This document shows positions 47,201 through 55,028 of a DNA stretch of 58,694 nt, one piece after another. Made by a program: the position numbers and the translations under genes. The first letter of the stretch is position 1, and every line of letters begins with the position of its first letter. Origin of the DNA: Candidatus Eiseniibacteriota bacterium (lineage in GTDB: Bacteria > Eisenbacteria > RBG-16-71-46 > CAIMUX01 > WJJG01); assembly GCA_023129715.1 (NCBI GenBank), contig JAGMBO010000083.1, forward strand, positions 1 through 58,694, in the 5' to 3' direction. The notes under the pieces were generated by a model that was not told the origin of the DNA, ran no database searches, and saw only the letters and a program-made list of their open reading frames with translations.

Positions 47201-49049
47201 CCTCCCCGAGATTATCGACGAATCGGCAGCCGCTCAGTTCCGGATCGCTGCCCGCCAGGCAGGCGAGCCCGCCGCCCCCCGAGATCGCGCGATTCCCGAG
47301 CAGAACGACCTCCACGAGCCGCGGTGCGGAAGCCGAATCGCAACAGATGCCGCCTCCGCAGCCGGCATTGCCAGCGCCGGTCGCATATCCGGCCGTAATC
47401 GTAAGCGCCTGCAGGAGCGTCCCGCCGTTCTCACCCGAGTGGAAGGTGCACCCGCGATCGAGATCCTGGCAATCGATGACGACCGAGCCGGGGTTGTCAC
47501 TCTGTGAGCGCAGCGTGATCGGCTTCCCGTGGAAGTCGAGACCGCGGTTGCCGGCGCCGGTGAAGGTCCCGTCCGCCAATTCGATGATATCCCAATCGGC
47601 GGCGTCGTCGATCGCCGCCTGGATGGTGGGGAAGTCCCCCATGCCGTCGGCGGTGATGAGATGAGTCTGCGGCTGGCAGGGGTTATTGCTGCAGCTGACG
47701 ACACCTTCCATCCAGATACCGCCCGCGGCGAGGCAGTCTGTCTCCTCTTCCATGATCTGGCAGGCGCTGCCGACACAGCAGGCATAGTGGTAGCTCGGCC
47801 GGATGCGGCGGTAGAGGTGATCGCTGCGCGGGTCGACATCGTGGTAGATGCCGTCTACCGCGAACCAGCCGTCGTAGGTTCCGCCCCATCCGTAGTTGAT
47901 GTGGATTTGTTGTTGCTCGCCCGTGTCGCGCCAGCCGTCGCAGACTATCGCGTGACCCGAGACTGCCGAATAGACATAGTCGTAGAGCATCGGGCGGCCG
48001 TAGTCGACTTCCTGCTGAATGATGGAGAACCAGGAGGCCGCGGTGTGGTTGGCGCGGTTCTGCTTGTTGATGCCTTGAACGTAGCCGAAGTGGTCCGGAA
48101 GAATCTGCATGCAACTGCCGGTATGGGCGCCGGAGCCGCAGCGTCCATAGTACATCTCATAGGCGACGCCGACTTCATAGCACAGCTCGGCGAGTGCATC
48201 CGCCTGTTCGCCGGAATACCCCCCCGAGCAATGATTCGGCATTGCCGCCCAATCGTAGGGATCGCTGAAGTCGGCGACCAGCAGCTCGCCCGGCGTACTG
48301 CCGCCGCAGGAAGTGTCTCCGCCCCAATTGTAGCTATGGGAGCCCGTCCCCGCGGGCGGCCAGCGGTAGTAACGCATCACCTGCACCGTGGCGGTCGCGA
48401 CACAGCCGACGACGCAGCGGCCGCCGTCCCCCATGGGGCAGAAGTTGTTGTAGGGTGACCCCTGATTCCAGGCCGTCGTCATCAGCGGACCGGCCTGCTC
48501 GAGCGGACCGAGACGCCCCTCACGCAGGAGGCGGGTGAATTCCTCGGGGGCGATGGCGAGACTGTTCCATTCGGTGCGATGCCGGGGGTCGAAGACCGCG
48601 GTGCGTTTTTCGGCCTGGACGGCGTCGAGGTCACCATAGTGCTCGATGAACAGCTTCGCGCGCTGATCGAGCATGTCCCGCACCAGTTGCCCGACCCCGC
48701 CGGCGGCCTGTGGGTCGAAGGCGCACTGTTCAGAGTAGATCTTTATCGGGGGCAGCTCTTTCAAGACCGGCACGACGATCTGGCCCTGGGGCTCGATACG
48801 GAAGGCATAGGCAAGGAGAATCCCATCGACCCGGATCTCCTCCATCGCCTGGATCGCGGGATGGGCGGCTCCTCCCCAAGCGCCGGCGCGGTCGACGACG
48901 TAGGTCAGCCAGTTGCGGCAGGCCTGTTCCGCCTCGACGATGGTCGCGCGTTCCGCAGCGGCCGGCCGCGGCGACCCCAAGGCGGCCGCCAGACAACAAG
49001 CGCAAGTGAGCCAAAGACCCAGCGTCCTCGTTCCACTCCGTGGATGCAT
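44283..49049 (-). CDS. Giant C10 (streptopain-like) peptidase with Cys modules and beta-helices
   Basis: A 1588-residue secreted protein. Signal peptide; a streptopain-type propeptide (ILLAYAFRIEPQGQIVVPV...IYSEQ); the C10 catalytic domain with Cys in GRCVVGCVATATVQVMRYY, His in VSGHAIVCDGW and INYGWGGTYDGWF. Then mosaic repeats: one six-Cys module (ACCVGSACQIM...CLAAGGIW...C...C), a parallel beta-helix (DFPTIQAAIDDA...), four modules, an unrecognised domain of about 190 residues, two modules, a second beta-helix (DFPTIQAAVTAA...) and a C-terminal tail (MPLRSGVYFARLHSKERS). This makes seven modules in all. ATG 49049 follows GAGGAG; the frame upstream of it is not credible. It probably digests protein while the helices bind glycans or other surfaces (inference). 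Confidence 0.9.
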   Translation of the reverse strand: MHPRSGTRTLGLWLTCACCLAAALGSPRPAAAERATIVEAEQACRNWLTYVVDRAGAWGGAAHPAIQAMEEIRVDGILLAYAFRIEPQGQIVVPVLKELPPIKIYSEQCAFDPQAAGGVGQLVRDMLDQRAKLFIEHYGDLDAVQAEKRTAVFDPRHRTEWNSLAIAPEEFTRLLREGRLGPLEQAGPLMTTAWNQGSPYNNFCPMGDGGRCVVGCVATATVQVMRYYRWPPAGTGSHSYNWGGDTSCGGSTPGELLVADFSDPYDWAAMPNHCSGGYSGEQADALAELCYEVGVAYEMYYGRCGSGAHTGSCMQILPDHFGYVQGINKQNRANHTAASWFSIIQQEVDYGRPMLYDYVYSAVSGHAIVCDGWRDTGEQQQIHINYGWGGTYDGWFAVDGIYHDVDPRSDHLYRRIRPSYHYACCVGSACQIMEEETDCLAAGGIWMEGVVSCSNNPCQPQTHLITADGMGDFPTIQAAIDDAADWDIIELADGTFTGAGNRGLDFHGKPITLRSQSDNPGSVVIDCQDLDRGCTFHSGENGGTLLQALTITAGYATGAGNAGCGGGICCDSASAPRLVEVVLLGNRAISGGGGLACLAGSDPELSGCRFVDNLGEGLGVDGGGLLCRASQPTLSECTFWGNAAPDSGGAVYCAEGGYPLLEACTLADNEAPLGASLACRSGARPILERCILAYSPLGSAVACVSGSVPTIFCTDIYGHDGGDWVGLISTQQTGYDNLWSDPLFCDQPAGDFALQTDSPCLPWSHPECERMGAWPAGCGTEAFACCVGDACQIMTYADCLAAGGAWQYGLTACTPDPCAWRACCVEGACQVATELACTTAEGVWHSGIDACDPDPCVEAACCFGETCQVLSEYDCADGGGTWRAEAADCSPNPCMPYGACCMVTGCEVLTLEMCQLEGGVWYPDVAGCDPSICTLPDSSRLFGGVLIVHAPPGLQYTIHEDWCQRYEDGLRIGSSAEQITRIDPELGEETAVFFLLAAWDQPKEWRWVSFGLGSYDPALFVFGEWGGCNGNGLVQETPDWPGPGEGTVVMHADRWSGDIEPIYWFAGYAYGPEEVPFTAAELDGMRGFGNCSSWRFDIDCLGTLGVHTDGVACYPAPLAACCVDTVCTILTEDRCLLSGGTWRADLETCDPNPCLSYACCIGQDCLVLNALDCASAGGTWQEGVLGCDPSPCLPPQTYLVAPDGSGDFPTIQAAVTAARTIDTIELADGVFSGDGNRDVDYLGKDLTIRSQNGDPALCVIDCQGAGGDHHRGFLFVNGETPAARLEGVSVTQGYTSNGGGIYCSGSSPTIAHCVFKENTAGIWGGGLLCDQYAAPIISECAFIGNLAAEGGGLACHDHATLWIDHSTIVENHAGAGGGLHAEWYATANLDNTIIAFSPGGAAVTCGVGSSVTLGCCDLFGNVGGDWTGCIAAQAGIDGNLEADPAFCAPAAGDFTLMNTSPCAAEHAPPGCGRIGANDVGCDDPAGIETRPAIPAQWTLAAASPAAAGGPVAIHFGVPAGRARDVHLSLFDITGRQVALIYAGSRSPGCYTIQWDGRNRAGMPLRSGVYFARLHSKERSLTRRILLIR

Positions 49050-49296
49050 CGTGCTCTCCTCTCCGTGGACCGGCGGACCGGGGTCCTCCGATTTCCTAGG
49101 CACACCTACCTTCTTATTATACAACAAGTTCTCACGTTGCAACAGGGGCGCCGGAAGCGGTTGAGAGCGTTTGGACGCAAGCAGCTACCCGGTATGGCCA
49201 TCCCGAGGGGATCGCCGAGCGTCTCGGGAATGTGTCGCCGGCGAGTGACGGCCGTGTCTGCCCATGGTGCGCGAGGGTGTCGCTTCCGGGAGAGTG

Positions 49297-50055
49297 CTAG
49301 GCCAACACGCTGTAGCCCCCATCCACGATGACCGTCTGGCCGATCACCATCTTCGCCAAGGGACTAACGAGGAAAAGCACGACATCGGCGACGTCGCGCG
49401 GTTCGGTCAGGCGCCCCGCCGGTGTCTTGGTCCGCGAGCCGTTGAGGAGTGAATCCCGGTGACGGAAGTGCTTGAGCGCATCGGTGTCGACCAGGCCGGC
49501 GCTGACGGCGTTGATCCGGATGCCCTCGGGGGCAAGCTCGATCGCCAAGTGGCGCACCAGCGACTCGAGGGCCGCCTTGCTGGCTCCCACCGCGGCGTAC
49601 ATCGGGATGGCTCGCAGCGCGCCCAGGGAACTGACCGCCACGATGGAGCCCCCAGCACTCATCATCGGCCGGGCGTGCTGGGCGAGCGGCAGGAGCGTGG
49701 CGGCGTTGATGCCCATCGTCCAGTCCCAGTGGTGCCAGTTCAGTTCCATCGCCGGCTTGATCACCCCCGAGGCGGCATTGCTGACGAGCACATCGAGTCG
49801 CGGACCCCACGCTTCCTGCAAGGCGGCGAACATCGAGTCGATCTGCTCGAGTTTGCCGACATTGGCTCGCAGGGTGAGGGCCTCGCCGCCGGCGCGCCGG
49901 ATCTCGGCCGCCGTCTCCTCGGCGGCTTCCGTGTGACGCACGTAGTTGATCGCCACGCGGGCGCCGCACTCGCCGAGTCGGATGGCGATCGCCCGCCCGA
50001 TACCCCGCGACCCGCCCGTGACCAATGCAGTCTTCCCAGCGAGATCGATCTTCAT
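49297..50055 (-). CDS. fabL: Enoyl-ACP reductase III (FabL)
   Basis: This enzyme reduces trans-2-enoyl-ACP in fatty acid elongation, using NADPH. 252 residues of the short-chain dehydrogenase fold with TGGSRGIGRA nucleotide loop. It matches B. subtilis FabL closely: NAASGVIKPAMELNWHHWDWTM, SSLGALRAIPMYAAVGASKAALE, DTDALKHFRHRDSLLN, TPAGRLTEPRDV and GQTVIVDGGYS. The catalytic pair is Y153-x6-K160, the spacing of FabI/FabL enoyl reductases rather than the Y-x3-K of ordinary SDRs, which argues against FabG. ATG 50055 follows GGAGGG. No other fatty acid genes are adjacent. Confidence 0.9.
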   Translation of the reverse strand: MKIDLAGKTALVTGGSRGIGRAIAIRLGECGARVAINYVRHTEAAEETAAEIRRAGGEALTLRANVGKLEQIDSMFAALQEAWGPRLDVLVSNAASGVIKPAMELNWHHWDWTMGINAATLLPLAQHARPMMSAGGSIVAVSSLGALRAIPMYAAVGASKAALESLVRHLAIELAPEGIRINAVSAGLVDTDALKHFRHRDSLLNGSRTKTPAGRLTEPRDVADVVLFLVSPLAKMVIGQTVIVDGGYSVLA

Positions 50056-50076
50056 GCATCCCTCCGTGGATAGCCA

Positions 50077-50158
50077 AGAACCGTCGCGCGCGTCTTTGTG
50101 CACTTGCCGGACGGACTAGAACCGTCGCGCGCGTCTCTGTGCATTTGCCGGACAGACT
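50077..50158 (+). repeat. 41-bp tandem duplication at the end of the C39-like gene
   Basis: Units 50077-50117 and 50118-50158 differ at three positions; core ACCGTCGCGCGCGTCT. The second unit codes for the last residues of the C39-like protein and its stop codon falls at the unit junction, so the duplication has probably altered the C-terminus. Confidence 0.9.
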
Positions 50159-51399
50159 AATGCAAACGCAGCATGCTGCCCGTGGTGATTGTGGTGCCGA
50201 CAGCCAGGTGGATCACAGGTCTCGATGCCCTCTTGCCACTCGCCGCCCGAGAGTAGGCACGATCGCAGGTTGCGCAGGTAGCATTGCCCGTCGATGCAGC
50301 AGGCGTAGTTGGGGCAGGGATTCGGCTCGCAGAGTTGGATGCCATCCTGCCAGCTGCCACCGAGCGCAACGCAGTCCGAGTAGAAGACCACTTGGCAGCT
50401 GCCGTCATCGAGGCAACAGGCATAGTCGGCGCATGGGTTGGGGGCGCAGGAGCTGTGCCCCTCGTGCCAGACACCGCCCGCCGCGAGACAGTCATCGGCG
50501 GAGAGAATCTGGCAGTCCTCTCCGATGCAGCAGGTGAATTGCGGATTGCTGATTTCGCAGGCGACAAAGCCGTAGATGCCCCAGGGCTGCCCGGCGGCGA
50601 GTCCGTGCCAGTCATACCAATGGATGCTGTGGTCCCAGGTGTGGTAGACGCCATACTCGGATGCCGCATCGTCGTAGCCGATGGCGGTGACGAAGTGGTC
50701 GGTGGCGCCGTCTCCGTCGTTGTCGACGAGCAGAACCAGCGGCCGCTCGGCGTCGATCTCGGCCTTGTACTGCTCCCACGAGAATGCCGCGAAGCTGCGT
50801 GCCAGCGTCGTAGCCACGGATTCAGGTGAGATGAGGGTTACGTAGTCGCGGAAGGCGTCGTCGACATCGGATAAGTAGCTCCAGCCATAGTAGTTGTTGC
50901 GCAGACTGAACGAGGTCTTCATGAAGTCGCCGAGGCAATCGCTGGCGTGGGCACCGCCGAGTTCGGAGCGGTCGGGCTCGAGGGGCCCGGATGAGTTGTC
51001 GATCGGGCAGGAGTAGTCCTGATAGTGATCGCCGTCGGTGAGGCTGCAATCGGCCGGGCCGCTGTCATCGGCGATCATCGCATTGACGGCCGGCGTCTGC
51101 GTGGTTGCCGATCCGGAAACGATGTCGGGGAATCCCTGACCGTCCCAATACCCGACCACCATTCCGAGCGCGGTCGGGCCGCATCCGTGATGCCAGAGGT
51201 AGGCGGGGATATCGGAGATCACTACCTGGGAGCGGGATGGAGGCCCCAGCCCCTGATCGAGATCGGGGGGCGGCACCGGCCCGGTCGTGCTCTGCTGGGC
51301 GAACACGGGCCCGGAGGTGAGGAGGGCCAGGAGACACAACAGCAGAGAGCGACGGCGTCGGTCGACGATCGGGTGGGAGTGCGCGCGTCGATCGCTCAT
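50116..51399 (-). CDS. Secreted C39-like cysteine peptidase with three Cys modules
   Basis: A 427-residue exported protein. Signal peptide (SLLLCLLALLTSGPVFA), then a papain-like C39_2-type domain: catalytic Cys in WHHGCGPTALGMVVGYWD near residue 75 and His in DHFVTAIGYD near residue 235, with YGVYHTWDHSIHWYDW behind. Three six-Cys modules follow (TCCIGEDCQIL..., ACCLDDGSCQVV..., ACCIDGQCYLR...), of the same type as the seven in the C10 protein. The end reads CRHHNHHGQHAAF... across a duplicated 41-bp unit, and there is no sorting tail, so the original C-terminus may be lost. ATG 51399 follows AGGAG. It is upstream of fabL in the same direction. Confidence 0.82.
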   Translation of the reverse strand: MSDRRAHSHPIVDRRRRSLLLCLLALLTSGPVFAQQSTTGPVPPPDLDQGLGPPSRSQVVISDIPAYLWHHGCGPTALGMVVGYWDGQGFPDIVSGSATTQTPAVNAMIADDSGPADCSLTDGDHYQDYSCPIDNSSGPLEPDRSELGGAHASDCLGDFMKTSFSLRNNYYGWSYLSDVDDAFRDYVTLISPESVATTLARSFAAFSWEQYKAEIDAERPLVLLVDNDGDGATDHFVTAIGYDDAASEYGVYHTWDHSIHWYDWHGLAAGQPWGIYGFVACEISNPQFTCCIGEDCQILSADDCLAAGGVWHEGHSSCAPNPCADYACCLDDGSCQVVFYSDCVALGGSWQDGIQLCEPNPCPNYACCIDGQCYLRNLRSCLLSGGEWQEGIETCDPPGCRHHNHHGQHAAFALVCPANAQRRARRF

Positions 51400-51809
51400 T
51401 GGATGCTCCTTGGATGAGGGGCCGATTGAAGCAGATCCGACTGATGCCCGAGCTTGGATCGGTGCCGGGCTGCAGACCCACCGATTGTATCCACGCCGAT
51501 CATACCCGCAAAGGGAGCATTCCGGCAAACGCAGTCATGTTGCGGCAATTCGCCGCAACACATACCTCGACGCCCGCCACGACATGCGCGGCTACGTGCG
51601 CAACACGGCACTTTGCTGGGTCGGCTGTGATGGGCCGCACTGTGATGGGTCACACTGTGATGGGCCGCACCGTGATGGGCCGCACTGTGATGGGCCGCAC
51701 TTGATCTCCGGCGACGAGACTCGTACGATGCGCGTGTCCACCTTCTGGTGTCGTTTTCTTGCTTTCGGGCGCCGGAAGCCACCGCAGTCCCTCACGGAGG
51801 AGACCTCTG
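51400..51809. other. Divergent intergenic region before the nitrogen-oxide module
   Basis: About 410 nt between the C39-like gene (-) and the HAO-like gene (+). It contains five 15-bp tandem repeats (51626-51700). A + strand frame runs through them as CDGPH repeats, but it overlaps the real gene out of frame and is not coding. Promoters for both flanking genes must lie here; I could not place them. Confidence 0.5.
51626..51700 (+). repeat. Five 15-bp tandem repeats upstream of hao
   Basis: Units start at 51626, 51641, 51656, 51671 and 51686; consensus TGTGATGGGCCGCAC. The second unit reads TGTGATGGGTCACAC and contains a TGTGA...TCACA inverted pair (51641-51654). Each unit is about one and a half helical turns, so bound proteins would alternate faces. 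They lie 110 nt before the HAO-like start. Confidence 0.9.
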
Positions 51810-53162
51810 ATGCGTATCCGAGTCCTCCTACTCTCATCCGCGTTCGTTCTCTTGGCGGGCTCTCCCTGCCTGGCACAAGTTGCGCCCGCCGCCGGCAGCG
51901 TTGCCGACTCTATGGCCGGCAAGTGCATGACCTGCCACAAGAAGGAATCCCCCGGTCTCTACCGCCAGTGGTACATGTCCGAGCACGCCAAGCACAATGT
52001 GACCTGCATCGGCTGCCATGGCGCGCCCCGCGGGGATGCCGACGCATACCTGCACGAGGGGGCCTACATCGCCACACTGGTCACGCCCAGAGACTGCGGG
52101 CGGTGCCATCAGAAGGAGACCCGCGAGGCAGAGCACTCCTATCACGCCACCGCGGGCGAGATCCTCGAATCGGCGGATGCCTACTTGGCACATGCGGCCG
52201 GCGGCCATCCGGTGGCGATCGCCGGATGCGAGAGCTGTCACGGCGCCAAGATCCAGATCGACGCACAGGCTGAGAACCGACTGGCGCGCGTCAGCTGGCC
52301 CAACTCTGGAATCGGGCGACTCAATCCCGACGGCAGCAAGGGCGCCTGCAACGCCTGTCATACGCGCCACAGTTTCTCCAAGGCGCAGGCGCGCCGGCCG
52401 GAATCGTGCGGCAAGTGCCACCTGGGTCCGGACCATCCCCAGAAGGAAGTCTACGAGGAATCGAAACATGGCAATGCGTACTACACGCACATCGACGACA
52501 TGAATCTGGCTGCCGACCGCTGGGTCGTCGGCATCGACTACTACGAGGCGCCGACGTGCGCGACCTGCCATATGTCGGCGACGAGCAAGCAGCCGCTGAC
52601 CCACGACGTCGGCCAGCGCATCTCCTGGACACTGCGGCCGAAGATCTCGCATCTCAAAGAGGACTGGGAGGTGAAGCGCAAGAGCATGCAGCAGGTCTGC
52701 GCCGCCTGCCATCACGAGGAGTTCATCGCTGGACACTACTTCCAGATGGATGGGGTTGTTCAGGTCTACAATGAGAAGTTCGCCCGGCCGGCGGGTGAGA
52801 TCATGGGGATGATCGAGCAGAAGGGCTTGCGCGAGAACCCCTCCGCCTTCGGCAACAAGATCGACTGGATCTACTGGGAACTCTGGCATCACGAAGGGCG
52901 TCGCGCGCGCCATGGGGCGGCGATGATGGGACCCGACTACACGTGGTGGCATGGGATCTACGATGTGGCTCAGAACTTCTATTTCGAGTTCTTGCCGGAA
53001 GCCCGCCGCTTTGAAGACCCGGAGATCAACGCCCATATCGACAGACTGCTCTCCGAGGATCCCATGCATCAGTGGATACGCACGCCGACCGCGGAGACCA
53101 AGGCGGCGATACGCAGCGGCGAGCTCCAGGAGAACTACCGCGGGATATTCAAACCCGAATAG
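51810..53162 (+). CDS. hao: Octaheme cytochrome c, hydroxylamine oxidoreductase family
   Basis: A 450-residue periplasmic multiheme enzyme. Signal peptide (VLLLSSAFVLLAGSPCLAQ), then eight CxxCH motifs starting at C39, C66, C96, C140, C180, C200, C250 and C297. The C-terminal WELWHHEGRRARHGAAMMGPDYTWWHGIYDVAQNFYFEF is the HAO-family signature. In aerobic ammonia oxidisers HAO oxidises hydroxylamine; in anaerobes (Nautilia, Campylobacter) related enzymes reduce nitrite. Whether the Tyr that cross-links heme P460 is present needs an alignment. The company of Hcp and a NapC-type partner favours the reductive direction. ATG 51810 follows GGAGGAG by 8 nt. It is the first gene of the module. Confidence 0.93.
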   Translation: MRIRVLLLSSAFVLLAGSPCLAQVAPAAGSVADSMAGKCMTCHKKESPGLYRQWYMSEHAKHNVTCIGCHGAPRGDADAYLHEGAYIATLVTPRDCGRCHQKETREAEHSYHATAGEILESADAYLAHAAGGHPVAIAGCESCHGAKIQIDAQAENRLARVSWPNSGIGRLNPDGSKGACNACHTRHSFSKAQARRPESCGKCHLGPDHPQKEVYEESKHGNAYYTHIDDMNLAADRWVVGIDYYEAPTCATCHMSATSKQPLTHDVGQRISWTLRPKISHLKEDWEVKRKSMQQVCAACHHEEFIAGHYFQMDGVVQVYNEKFARPAGEIMGMIEQKGLRENPSAFGNKIDWIYWELWHHEGRRARHGAAMMGPDYTWWHGIYDVAQNFYFEFLPEARRFEDPEINAHIDRLLSEDPMHQWIRTPTAETKAAIRSGELQENYRGIFKPE

Positions 53163-53186
53163 GGGTACGCCGATTCCGGCGGCTCC

Positions 53187-53312
53187 CTGCAGTGAGGCGA
53201 GTTGATGCGGGGGAGTGCCCGCGGCAGGACGGGTTGATGGCATGGGGCTCCTGCCGTAGGACGGGTTGGTGGTAGGGGCTCTTGCAGTAGGGCGGATTGA
53301 TGGTGAAGTGCT
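53187..53312 (+). repeat. Four degenerate 31-32-bp tandem repeats ending in a start codon
   Basis: Units at about 53187-53218, 53219-53250, 53251-53281 and 53282-53312, sharing CTGC(A/C)GTAGGACGGGTTGATGG. The last unit supplies GGGCGGATTGATGG, whose ATG (53300) starts the NapC/NirT-type gene. Earlier units carry look-alike GTTGATGG starts. Confidence 0.75.
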
Positions 53313-54859
53313 TTCGACTCCTCTTGCGTGGGTTGGCGACGAATTGGGTCGGCACCGCCGGAGTCGTTCTGACCACGAGCGCCTTCCTGCTCTTCCTGTT
53401 CATGGAGCTGCTCCGGCTGCTCCAGGTGGTCACGAACGCGTATGTCGGTCTGATCAGCTATCTCTTCCTGCCGGCGTTCTTCATTCTGGGCTTGCTCCTG
53501 ATTCCGATCGGCTGGCGGATCTACCGGCGCGCGCGCGGGCGATCGACCCAAGAGCTGCTCGCCGAGCGTTTCACTCCGTTGCTGACCGAGAGAACCAGGC
53601 TCTACGGTTCCAATCTCTTCGGGCTGATTGTCCTGCTGACTCTGATCAACCTCCTCTTCCTTGGAGCGGGTGGTGCGCGCGTGTTGCACTTCATGGACGA
53701 GCCGGTCTTCTGCGGTACGGCTTGCCACGGCGTCATGCACCCCGAATGGGCCACCTATCAGCAGTCGCCGCACGCGCACGTCAAGTGTGTCGACTGCCAC
53801 GTCGGGGAGGGTCTGGATGGGTTGGTGGACGCCAAGCTCAACGGCCTCTGGCAGATGATCAGCGTGACGTTCGATCTCTACGAGCGCCCGATCCCGACGC
53901 CGGTACACAATCTGCGTCCGGCTCGGGAGACGTGCGAGAGGTGTCATTGGCCGGAGAAGTTCTACGGCGATCGCCTGGATGTCCAGACGCGCTATGGCCT
54001 CGACCGCAGCTCGCGGCCCCACTACACGACGCTGGCGCTCAAGGTGGGATCGGGAACCGGGGAGCAGGGCGGTACGATTCACTGGCACGTCGCTCCGGAG
54101 AACGAGGTCCGCTATCTGCCGGCTGTCGAGGATCGCACCGAGATGCGCTCGGTGGCGATCCAGCAGGGAGATGGCAGCTACCGGCAGTATCGCAACCGCA
54201 AGTACCTCGGCTGGGCGGGGCCTAATTCGGCGGCGGCCGCGGGGGAGGCGGCCGGATCCCCGGAGCCGGGCGGGGAATTGAGCGGGTGGGCAACCGAGGA
54301 ACGAGTCCTCGACTGCATCGATTGCCACAACCGGGCGACCCACATCTACGAGGATCCCGCGACGGCGGTCGATCGCCGGCTCGAGGCGGGTGAAATCGAT
54401 CGGGCGATCCCCTTCATCAAGCGCGAGGGGCTTGGGAGCCTTCTGGGCAGCTACGCCGGCACTGCTGCGGCGATGACCGGGATTGCCCGTGGCCTCTACG
54501 GAACCTATGCGCGTGAGTATCGGGCCGAGACGCTTGGTCTGCAGGAGTCGCTCGACCGGGCGGTGGTCTCCCTCCAGGAGGTCTACCAGCGCAATATCCA
54601 CCCGCGGATGGAAGTCGGCTGGAATCCCTATCCCGATCACAGTGGGCACGAGCACGAGGGGGGATGCTTCCGCTGCCATAATCGCGACATGGTCGATCTC
54701 GCCGGGAACCCGATCGCCTACGACTGCACGCTCTGCCATTCGATTCTCGCCTTCGAGAGTCCCGAGCCCTTCCAGTTCTTGCTGCCGGTGGCGGAGAAGG
54801 ATCCCGAACGCAGCATGCATCAGTATCTGCAGACGGAGTTCCTGCGCACGCGTCCCTGA
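53300..54859 (+). CDS. NapC/NirT-type membrane multiheme cytochrome
   Basis: A 519-residue membrane protein that should pass electrons from quinol to the periplasmic HAO-like enzyme. Three hydrophobic segments lie within the first 130 residues (VGTAGVVLTTSAFLLFLFMELL, YVGLISYLFLPAFFILGLLLIP, LFGLIVLLTLINLLFLG). The heme region follows: FCGTACHGVMHPEW, where the first site is an unusual Cx3CH, then CVDCH, CERCH, CIDCH, CFRCH and CTLCH, six hemes if all are used. NapC/NrfH/cM552 proteins usually have four hemes and one helix, so this is a larger variant. ATG 53300 is the second codon after a TTG. It is 137 nt after the HAO-like gene in the same direction. Confidence 0.88.
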   Translation: MVKCFRLLLRGLATNWVGTAGVVLTTSAFLLFLFMELLRLLQVVTNAYVGLISYLFLPAFFILGLLLIPIGWRIYRRARGRSTQELLAERFTPLLTERTRLYGSNLFGLIVLLTLINLLFLGAGGARVLHFMDEPVFCGTACHGVMHPEWATYQQSPHAHVKCVDCHVGEGLDGLVDAKLNGLWQMISVTFDLYERPIPTPVHNLRPARETCERCHWPEKFYGDRLDVQTRYGLDRSSRPHYTTLALKVGSGTGEQGGTIHWHVAPENEVRYLPAVEDRTEMRSVAIQQGDGSYRQYRNRKYLGWAGPNSAAAAGEAAGSPEPGGELSGWATEERVLDCIDCHNRATHIYEDPATAVDRRLEAGEIDRAIPFIKREGLGSLLGSYAGTAAAMTGIARGLYGTYAREYRAETLGLQESLDRAVVSLQEVYQRNIHPRMEVGWNPYPDHSGHEHEGGCFRCHNRDMVDLAGNPIAYDCTLCHSILAFESPEPFQFLLPVAEKDPERSMHQYLQTEFLRTRP

Positions 54860-55028
54860 GTTCGTTGCTTGCGCCCTCCCCCTGACCCCGCTTCCACCGC
54901 CCTTGCGGGGCCTCCTCTCCGCCCCCACCAAGGCGCGTTCCCTGCGACCTTTCTGGGGGCCGCCCGGTCCACCGGCCCAGCGCGCATGGGACCTGTGGGC
55001 AGCGGCTTCTCGAAAGACACCCGGCTCA

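Noticed and set aside
49297-50055. FabG (3-oxoacyl-ACP reductase) annotation
   Set aside because: The Y-x6-K spacing and the NAASGV...WDWTM and DTDALKHF blocks fit FabL instead.
51287-52273. Open frame with CDGPH repeats upstream of and into the HAO-like gene
   Set aside because: It reads tandem DNA repeats in one frame, overlaps the confident hao gene out of frame, and shows no family features.
53135-54931. Long antisense frame (598 codons) opposite the NapC-type gene
   Set aside because: GC-driven shadow frame; the + strand has six heme sites and membrane segments in the correct order.
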